The notes beneath the pieces were generated by a model. It saw only the letters and a list, made by a program, of their open reading frames with translations, was not told where the DNA came from and did not search any database. Shown here one piece after another: positions 56,601 to 64,000 of a DNA stretch of 64,000 nt. The first letter of the stretch is position 1; the number at the start of each line of letters is the position of its first letter. This DNA is from Meandrina meandrites (taxonomy: Eukaryota > Cnidaria > Anthozoa > Scleractinia > Meandrinidae), in NCBI GenBank assembly GCA_963693305.1, contig OY855908.1:27792305-27856304 (forward strand). Reading direction: 5' to 3'. A program made the translations under genes and the position numbers.

Positions 56601-59600
56601 GGTTGGAGTCCGCTTGTTATTAAAAGGCTCAGTAAGTGTCCTCCTTCGAGCAAATTAACGTGCTTTAAATAGGTCTGATTAACAAAAAGCCTGTACCTCG
56701 TAATTCACGGTGCACTCGACAACAGGGGCGTCGCCTGCAGTACTCATCTTCCAGCGGTCCATCACATAAGGAGGCTGCGAGGCAACGGGAGTAAACGAGT
56801 AAGCGTCACTGAAATTGTTAAGTTATGAAAATTGGAGAAAAGAACACTCACCACAAAAATCAGTCTGCTAAGAAAGCAACAAAGTACAACACGCAAATTA
56901 ATGTATTTTTTAAAAACATAAGAAGTCTATCAGTAACTTCGGAGTTTGTAGGAGAATGAAATGAAACAAGGCCGCTTCGCCGCGTTTATGATTTTCCGAC
57001 ATGCTACAAGTCATTTCTACAGGTGAACCTGATAAGTTGGGAGGCGCGGTGGCCTAATTGTTAGTGCGCTGGACTCTGGATTGAACGGTTCGGGTTCGAG
57101 CCCTGGCCGGGACACTGCGTTGTGTTCTTGGGCAAGACACTTAACCCTTATAATAGTGCCTCTCTCCACCCAGGTGTATACATGGGAACCGGCGAATTTA
57201 CTGCAGGAGGTGACCCGCAAAGGACTAGCATCCCAGTCGGGGGTGGGTGGTTGGGGGAGTAGAAATACTCATAGTCGCTTCATGCTACAAAAACCGGGAT
57301 AAGCTCCGGCCTGATGGGCCCCTAGGCTCGTATACAGACTTTACCTACCTGATTAAGTGTCTGTAACTCACTGGTCGACTTGACAAAGAAGGTTACATTC
57401 TAGAGACCAAAAGAAAAAGACATTAGTTTCCCACTGGGAAGTTTCAATTAAAAAAAGAAAACCGGTTAATCGCTTACCTTCACAAGAAGCAGGGCCGTTT
57501 CGTCGCCATCAATTTCCAAGAACATCTTCCACTTATGTTCCTGTTGAACGAACAAAAAAAACATCAATTCAACGTGTACAAATTCCTGTATAAAAATCAC
57601 TCCTTTTTGACTTCTCATGGGAGAAAATTAATAAAAGGATTGATACACTCAAATTAAACAACCAACAAGTTAAAGCGTAAGCTTCAAAGTGTATTTTCTG
57701 ATAGTATTGTCGTTTTATACTTGTGCAGCAGCTGCCATGTGTTTCTTGCTGGATTTCGCACCTCAACGGCTTTGACAGGCTTTCATGTATTAAATCTACA
57801 AGCATTTTGAGAACTTAAATCAGCTTAAATCGTACGGGCTTTCACCTATTCGCCGCATAAAAAACTGTAAGTATTTTTGCTGCATGCTTCTTGCTGGATT
57901 TCGGACGTTGGCGACTTAAGCATGGTCGTGACTAGAATGGATACTCCAAAATCACAAATCCGCTCGGAGACTGGAACCCATTTCTGCATATTGTGCTGAT
58001 CTTACCATGAAATGAAAGCTAACCACAAGCAACCCAGAGTGAAACTAACCGCAAGCACACTGGAGTGCTTGGGTTCCAGTCTCCTAGTGGATTTCTGATT
58101 CTGGAGTATCCAATTCTAGTCACGACCGTTTTTGACATTCATCCTTGTGATTTGTGTCTTAAGCTCAAAGCGAGGTTCCAGCAGAGTACAATGCATTCTG
58201 GTCGCCGCGATTTTTGAAAAAAAAAAGCAACAATTTGCTCTCTTCCTTGCATTAAATATTGCAAATGCCTTTGTAATTAATGTGTATTAAGCTGGTCTCT
58301 CAAGAATGGTCTTATTATGGCATTATTTCGTTACCTGTGTTGAGTGCCCCATTCTACAATGATTGCCGAACAGCAAGATAAGAGTTAACTGCTGTTGTTG
58401 TTGAGGGTTTGGACTGCCATTTGTCAAAGCACAGCCATCCTGAAACCAAACAGACGAACATATGTCATTCTCACCACGTGAACACAAATTATAATCTTAA
58501 TCCTACGCTTAGCAGCTGGACGTTAATTCACTGGCAGTGTGCGAATGCGCGAACACAGTAAATACCCGCATATAAGAACCAAGTGATTAAAGGAGCAATT
58601 TCACGGGGATTTCGCGGATTTTTGGTCCAAGCTTTTCTGAAATTAGTGGTAGGCAACTTAACCCATGAAAAACATAACATCTAATTAACAACGAGGCGCC
58701 TAGCGCCGAGGTGGCTATAACGATCTCATATTCAACAAGCGCGAGTGGAATAGTTGTTTTATTAAAAACGCCCAAAAGAATTGCAATATTTGAGCTCCCC
58801 AGCTCCCCATTGCCTGTTAACCAATCAAAACTCAGGAATCGCAATATATCATTGCTAGGCTTTTAATAAAGGAAGATATAACCTTAATTTGCGTTGAAAC
58901 GTCAAACCGCAGCTATTAATATCGATTTTTCAAGACGCACGAAAACAACTTAAAAAAGTTAAGCCTCAATTGTTTAAGTTGAAGTCCATTTCCATCCAAG
59001 CCATCCGCAGTCTAAGACGCTTGATAGTAGTCTCAGTGCTATAATATAGCGATTATTAACAAAACTTTACTAGTATTTTCAGGTTACCTACGACACAAAT
59101 ATATTTTTGGCTCTTAAAAAATTCCTGACACAGCCCCTTCAAGAACGTGCTGGGCTAAGAACCTTTTTTAGCCATAAATTTGAAACAGGTTGTGATTTTA
59201 TCAAATTAAGTTAACACTTACGGTATTGAATCGGGTTGTGATTTTATGAAATGAAGTTAACAATTAGAAATTTAGTTTTGCTTTCTTGATATCTAATAGG
59301 TATAAAGGGAATTCAAAGAAATAAGATTACCAGGAATAGGTTTACTACTTGTTTTGATTGCGCGGTGGCCTAATGGTTAGTGCGCTGGACTCCGGATCGG
59401 GCGGTCCAGGTTCGAGCCCTAGCCGGGGCACTGTGTTGTGGTCTTGGGCAAGAAACTTTACTCTCATAGTGCCTCTCTCCACCCAGGTAACCCTGCGATG
59501 GAGTAGCATCCCATCCAGGGGGGAGTAGAAATACTCCTAGTCACTTCATGCTACGGAAACCGGGATAAGCTCCGGCCTGATGGACCACAAGGGTCGTACG

Positions 59601-60841
59601 CAGACTTTGCCTTGATTGTAGTTATCACAACTGGAGTACCATTCAGAAGCTGGCCCAGAACAGACAGGACTGGAGGCCCTTCGTTGCTGCCCTTTATGCC
59701 AGCGGGCATAGCAGGCAGTGAGTAAGTAAGTAGTCATTTAGACATAACTATTACATACATATTTTATATAAATAATAAACTGCACCAACAACAAGCAACT
59801 TTCTTTCTTACTTGGAAAAATGCAGGTTCTTACATGGGGGTTTTCATTGCGTACAATATACATTGAGCTCACGAAAATTTGCTAAGAACAGTCACAACAT
59901 ATATAATCGTACTGTACCGTAGATTGCAGCGGAGGGAAATGCATCATTGATTCACTCTCAGACCTCAAGTGTACAATTTGCTCCTGTGAAGGCAAACACA
60001 GTTTACCAAATGAGACAAAGAAAAATTATTTGACTTTTGGGGGGTTTCGAACCAATGACCTTCTGGTTGATCACCGTTGCTCTACCAATTGAGCTACGAA
60101 GCTAGATGGGAGTAAGCCGTGGATAGCTAATGGTTGCATAGACATCAGTTTTCAAAATTCCATGGCTTTCGAGCCCTGGCCGGGGCATTGCGTTGTGTTC
60201 TTGGGCAAGATACTTTACTCTCATAGTGCCTCTCTCCACCCAGGTGTATAAATGGGAACCGGCGAATTTACTGCTAGGGGTAACCCTGCGATGGACTAGC
60301 ATCCCATCCCAGGGGAGTAGAAATACTCCTAGTCGCTTCATGCTATGGAAACCGGGATAAGCTCCGGCCTGATGGGCCACTAGGCTCGTATTCAGACTTC
60401 CATTATAAAACCAGATTATGCGTCGCAAAATCACATTAAATAACTTGACCTAAGCTACAAGTACTCGTTTAGAACCATCTATGGTTAGATATTGCAACTA
60501 AGTTGTAACAAACAGCAAAACTAAATATAAGTCCATGGTCATTAAGGGGTCTATTTACGAAATTTACCATTAATTCAATCCGGTGCCCTAAAGATTCTAT
60601 GCCCAGAGCTTTCAAATTCTCCTCTGTCAGCAGAATAAGCCTGCGTATTAAACATACAATAAGTTGTTACTTCCATTAGTTAATACAAAGCTTAAGATCT
60701 AAACATCCTTCCATAAAATATGTTGAACACTATTTTCTCTTTACAAGTACATGTGAAAATGAATATCAGAATTAGAGTTTTGATTTAAGGCTCGTTGAAA
60801 TTTTGCAAGTGGACCCTTAAAATCAAGAAGAAACACGGTTA

Positions 60842-60884
<43 letters not shown>

Positions 60885-63800
60885 TATTTTTATTATTATT
60901 ATTTTTTTTTTTTGCAATCTACATGTAACTCTCTGGAATGCCAGACTTGTTTAATCCAGCAGTGATTCATTCTCGACTCGAATTCAAATTCTCCTGAGAA
61001 GTCCTATGCAAGATGTGTGAAAGCACTGTAAGGATAACTTCAAATTGAACTCATTTAATTGGTGGAAAGAGTAGTTTTTGTTTTTTTTATTATTTGAAAC
61101 TAAAACTGAAATATTGAGTACTGCAACGCCAATTCATGTTAATGTGCAAACTAAAAGTGATAATTCAACATGGCCGAATTGCAAAATAACCGTTAGTTGT
61201 GTTCTGTTGTGTTCCACTTGTGTCCATTGAATGGCCTTTTTTTGTCACAGAGGCACGAATGCACGTTATCCCTCTCTTATAATTAAATTTTAGAAGATTC
61301 TGTCTGACACATCTAACAAACCTTTCTCGTTTTAGTCTGCCTTCTACATGTAATATATCCATGCACTACCAATGTACATGTATCTGCCTTGTAATGAAAA
61401 CAAATTAACATGCCTTAACGTAACATAACGTAACGTAATGTTATACCAGGTAATTGCATTTATGCTTATCAGTTGAGTATGCAATGGGGAAAGTTTCCCG
61501 GGCAAGTTTTACCGTTAAAACTCTGCTGTTGTCTGGGGCGACAGAGCTACTTTCCATTGGAAACATATCGTGCTATTGACGTCATTAGTCCGGTGCGTGA
61601 AAAAGAGAGTCAGAAGTACGGAGATTTCATGCGCACAACAGACTGATGACGTCAACAGCACGAGATGTTTCCAATGGAAACTAGCTCTGTCACCCCTGAC
61701 AACAGCACAGTTTAAATGGTAACACTTGGGCGCGAAACTTCCCTCAATGCATACTCAACTAATAAGCGTAGTACCAGCTGCATTAGGTTAAACAATTTCC
61801 AAAGTACCGGTACTTTGTAACTAACTGACTGACTGATTGACTGACCGACTGACTGACTGACTGACTGACTGACTGACTGACTGACTGACTGACTGACTGA
61901 CTGCCTGCCTGCCTGAATGAATGAATGAATGAATGAATGAATGAATGAATGAATGAATGAATGAATGAATGAATGAATGAATGACTGACTGACTGACTGA
62001 CTGACTGACTGACTGACTGACTGACTGACTGACTGACTGACTGACTGACTGACTGATTGATTGACTAACTGGCTAACTGACTGACTGAATTAATGACTGA
62101 CTGACTGACTGACTGACTGACTGACTGACTGACTGACTGACTGACTAATTGACTGATTGACTGATTGACTAACTGACTGACTGACTGACTGTCTGACTGA
62201 TGGATCAGCGGACTGATTGACCAACAGTCCAACCAACTTTACTGACTGAGCAACTAACTGACTACCTGTGTAACATGCCAGGTTTGTTCTATCTATGCAG
62301 GAATGCGTGACAAACAAACCAACCTTCGACCAGTGATATGATTATCCTGAAACAGTGGCACATACATCATCAGGTTTTTGTGGCCACCTGCATAGAGTAA
62401 GATTAGATATCAGTAAAAAGGTCAGATCCATGACCAGACTTATCAACTGAAAACAACTTTTCACTTGACTCTGAAGATGACGTGTGCTCGGGCTGTCGAA
62501 ATGTCAGTCATCAAAGTAAATGTTTGGATAACAGTAACTGAGAATTAATTTTAAAAATTGTAACATTGGTAAAAGCATGTACAACTTGTATTCAGTCCTA
62601 CTAAGATGTATTTGTTTGTTTGTGATACAGTGTGCACCATAAATAATATTGATACTTCATAACTTATCAGTTATGGAACTTGCTTTGACAAACTGGTAAA
62701 ACAACAAGAAGAATCACTTACTATTCTGCGCAACTTGCTGCAGCCACAAGCACTGAAATAAAATAAACACAAATCATGTTGCAGTAAAACACTAAGGGAT
62801 GCTATAGCTGCAGAAGTTTAGACAAAGGAACTTAGATATTGCAAATAGAATTTTACCACATCATTCTCTGTCCAAGCGTTGACATCATGTTTGTCCAGGA
62901 CCTAAAACAAATAACATAGTGAGTAACTACTATAAATAACTAATATCCAACAGACAAACAATTTTCTTTGTTAAATCCAGCAGACAACTCCACCACTGAC
63001 AAGGCGCAGATGACATTACGTGTGAGTGTCTGAAATGTCAGTTACCATTATCCCTCTAAATATTGATTGATCAAATCAAATCAAATGAAACCCATGGCAA
63101 AATGTAAACATTGTTACAAGGACTAATTTCAAATTATTACAATAAATATGCATGTAAACACCTATGCCCAAAAGTTTAACAGGCACTGCTGTAATTGTCA
63201 AAACCTGCATGCACGTAGTACAAAATTTATGAGAAGAGATTTGATTATAACTTGTGGGGTTAAAATGGTTAGTCTATTTAATACATGCATTATATTATAT
63301 AAAGTTAACCTTTTCTACACTCTGCAATAAAACACTGTACCTTGGAAACTGACTGAAGCTCACTTATTTCCTTTTCCTTTTCAAGAACACGTATTTCTCT
63401 CTAAAAGAAAATGGAAAAAGTCTTTTTTTTTTCTTTTTTGCCATCAAAATAATGTTTACAATGAACAAGTCAACATACTGTTTGAATGTTCAACTTACAT
63501 ATGTAGCAGTGAAATAAAAACAAATTAGTAATCATTAAAATATGGTAAGTGACATAATTCCTCTAAAGTGACTTTGAAAAGAAAAGTACGTACAAATCAA
63601 ATTAACCTTAATCAAATTAATTCATCTCAACTATGATTAGTGAATGAATTGCACTGCATTTTCCTGCAATTTGATTACAAGCCTCGAAATCTGATTGCTT
63701 GTTTTGTTTTAGTGTTCCCAGCTTTATCATTGACTGGGAATCGAAAAAGATACATTTTAGTCAAGAGCAAAAAAAAATTTCACTGCTGAGAACTAATCAG

Positions 63801-63972
63801 ATTGCAAGGATCATCAGAGATTTCAAAATGGATGTAATAAAAAAGAAAACTGTAAGGAACTGATGATCAACACCACTACTGGTCAGCCCATACCTCACGC
63901 AATTGCTTCTCCTTGACTGTCAAATCCTTTTCCAACTTCTTAAGCCTACTTAATGTAGCTTCAATTTCATTA
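53689..63972 (-). CDS. MAP3K20: MAP3K20/ZAK-like mixed-lineage kinase, C-terminal part (kinase domain beyond window)
   Basis: Fourteen in-phase exons: 63894-63972, 63341-63400, 62857-62901, 62722-62752, 62324-62387, 60568-60640, 59918-59983, 58335-58439, 57478-57540, 57349-57399, 56697-56774, 56016-56213, 55150-55408 and 53689-54365. About 615 residues are visible. In order: a coiled coil (ATLSRLKKLEKDLTVKEK), a SAM domain (WTENDVCLWLQQVAQ, DNHITGRRLILLTEENL), a beta-rich domain (WKMFLEIDGDETALLLVKNV, PPYVMDRW, VECTVNYESDVKKPKSTKH), a Ser/Pro-rich linker and an RGG-rich tail (GGYRGRGNRGRGDRGHGRG). Order and motifs fit ZAK, the MAP3K that senses stalled or colliding ribosomes and activates p38/JNK. 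The RGG tail could bind RNA, which is inference. The kinase and zipper start lie past the right edge. Confidence 0.85.
55470..55560. repeat. perfect 91-bp palindrome in kinase intron
   Basis: Arms of 37 bp (agcctgcgaatacagccgcc... and its exact reverse complement) surround a 17-base loop. It is probably a compact palindromic MITE, located between exons 55150-55408 and 56016-56213. Confidence 0.9.
56496..56589. repeat. (CAGT)n microsatellite with CAGC variants
   Basis: About 23 tetranucleotide units in a kinase intron, with four cagc units near the right. Confidence 0.95.
57041..57341 (+). mobile_element. tRNA-derived SINE, full-length copy
   Basis: The tRNA-like head has an A box (ggcctaattgttagtgcg) and a B box (gggttcgagccc). 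The body includes cttgggcaagacacttaaccc, cctctctccacccagg and gataagctccggcctgatggg, ending cagactt. It lies antisense to the kinase gene. Its end falls within about 7 bases of the donor of exon 57349-57399. Confidence 0.9.
57924..58126. mobile_element. MITE with ~57-bp inverted termini
   Basis: The ends ggtcgtgactagaatggatactcc and ggagtatccaattctagtcacgacc are inverted with few mismatches, and the similarity continues to gagactggaaccca. It sits in an intron of the kinase gene. Confidence 0.8.
59360..59607 (+). mobile_element. tRNA-derived SINE, internally deleted copy
   Basis: Same family as 57041-57341: head gcgcggtggcctaatggttagtgcg, B box aggttcgagccc, end gcagactt. The segment between cacccagg and aaccctgcgatgg is missing compared with the other copies. 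Confidence 0.85.
60048..60106 (-). repeat. tRNA-like sequence (probable SINE head or tRNA relic)
   Basis: The minus strand reads tagctcaattggtagagc (A-box-like) and ggttcgaaacc (B-box-like) at tRNA-like spacing. The anticodon stem does not pair cleanly, so a working tRNA is unlikely. Confidence 0.4.
60170..60399 (+). mobile_element. tRNA-derived SINE, 5'-truncated copy
   Basis: Starts inside the B box (cgagccctggccggggc) and runs to ttcagactt. Same family as the copies at 57041 and 59360. Confidence 0.85.
60843..60912. repeat. (TTA)n microsatellite and T-run
   Basis: A trinucleotide run ends in ttttttttttt, in a kinase intron. Confidence 0.95.
61463..61768. mobile_element. MITE with ~130-bp inverted arms
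   Basis: cttatcagttgagtatgcaatggggaaagtttcc at the left matches, inverted, cttccctcaatgcatactcaactaataag at the right. The centre also pairs (tttccattggaaacat...atgtttccaatggaaa). It lies in an intron of the kinase gene. Confidence 0.75.
61825..62262. repeat. tetranucleotide array (GACT)n interrupted by (GAAT)n
   Basis: More than 400 bp of gact units have an inner block of about 16 gaat units (61913-61982) and degenerate borders. It lies in the intron before the SAM-domain exon at 62324. Confidence 0.95.
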
Positions 63973-64000
63973 CTAAAAGAAATGTTGCAAAATAATTTTT

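Noticed and set aside
56775..56808. Longer version of the 56697-56774 exon starting at an upstream AG
   Set aside because: It puts the exon out of phase with both neighbours, while the acceptor at tcgcag|CC keeps the frame.
57041..57115. tRNA gene
   Set aside because: A and B boxes are present, but the body that follows and the sister copies at 59360 and 60170 show it is a SINE head.
62090..62317. Ser/Gln/Val repeat frame (SVSQSVSQ)
   Set aside because: It is translation of the GACT tetranucleotide array in an intron.

Overview
The window looks like nuclear DNA of a cnidarian, most likely an anthozoan such as a stony coral. It is AT-rich and non-coding-heavy, with phase-consistent spliced genes, several families of short inverted-repeat transposons, tRNA-headed SINEs, LINE and Penelope-like fragments, and a large virus-like DNA transposon. 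The organism is inferred from gene types and repeat style, since no marker gene settles it.

Left flank (1-13386). One minus-strand host gene occupies 1766-7904. Five coding exons join in phase into about 901 residues: a SAM domain, a UBX-like domain and a C-terminal HECT ubiquitin ligase domain. Its first intron appears to be of the rare GC-AG type, and its fourth position intron (5202-7406) holds an 889-bp inverted-repeat transposon. About 5 kb of non-coding DNA follows, ending in a LINE reverse transcriptase fragment.

Polinton/adintovirus-like element (13387-36763). A 23.4-kb unit is bounded by 373-374-bp terminal inverted repeats (TIRs) and a 5-bp target duplication. It is inserted inside the LINE reverse transcriptase frame, whose halves lie on either side. 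It carries the Polinton core set: protein-primed family B DNA polymerase, retroviral-type integrase, A32-like packaging ATPase, a probable major capsid protein and a possible minor capsid protein. It also has a suite of small membrane proteins and several proteins I do not recognise. Polymerase, integrase and both capsid candidates are broken by stops or frameshifts; the other frames are open. Each TIR folds into a 184-bp hairpin, and both outermost reading frames begin inside the TIR. About 7.5 kb between 27114 and 34628 is not virus-like: it holds a decayed kinesin-light-chain-type TPR gene, a SINE and a hAT-like MITE. A 91-bp tandem repeat array lies near the right end.

Middle (36764-53688). 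There are three histamine N-methyltransferase-like genes: two intact, near-identical copies in opposite orientation, and one broken copy with a TTAA-flanked transposon just upstream. They sit among rearranged duplicated blocks, a Penelope-like fragment with a GIY-YIG domain, and a 5'-truncated LINE.

Right (53689-64000). Fourteen minus-strand exons encode the C-terminal ~615 residues of a MAP3K20/ZAK-like kinase: coiled coil, SAM, a beta-rich region and an RGG-rich tail. Its kinase domain lies beyond the window. Its introns hold SINEs, MITEs, a perfect palindrome and long tetranucleotide arrays.
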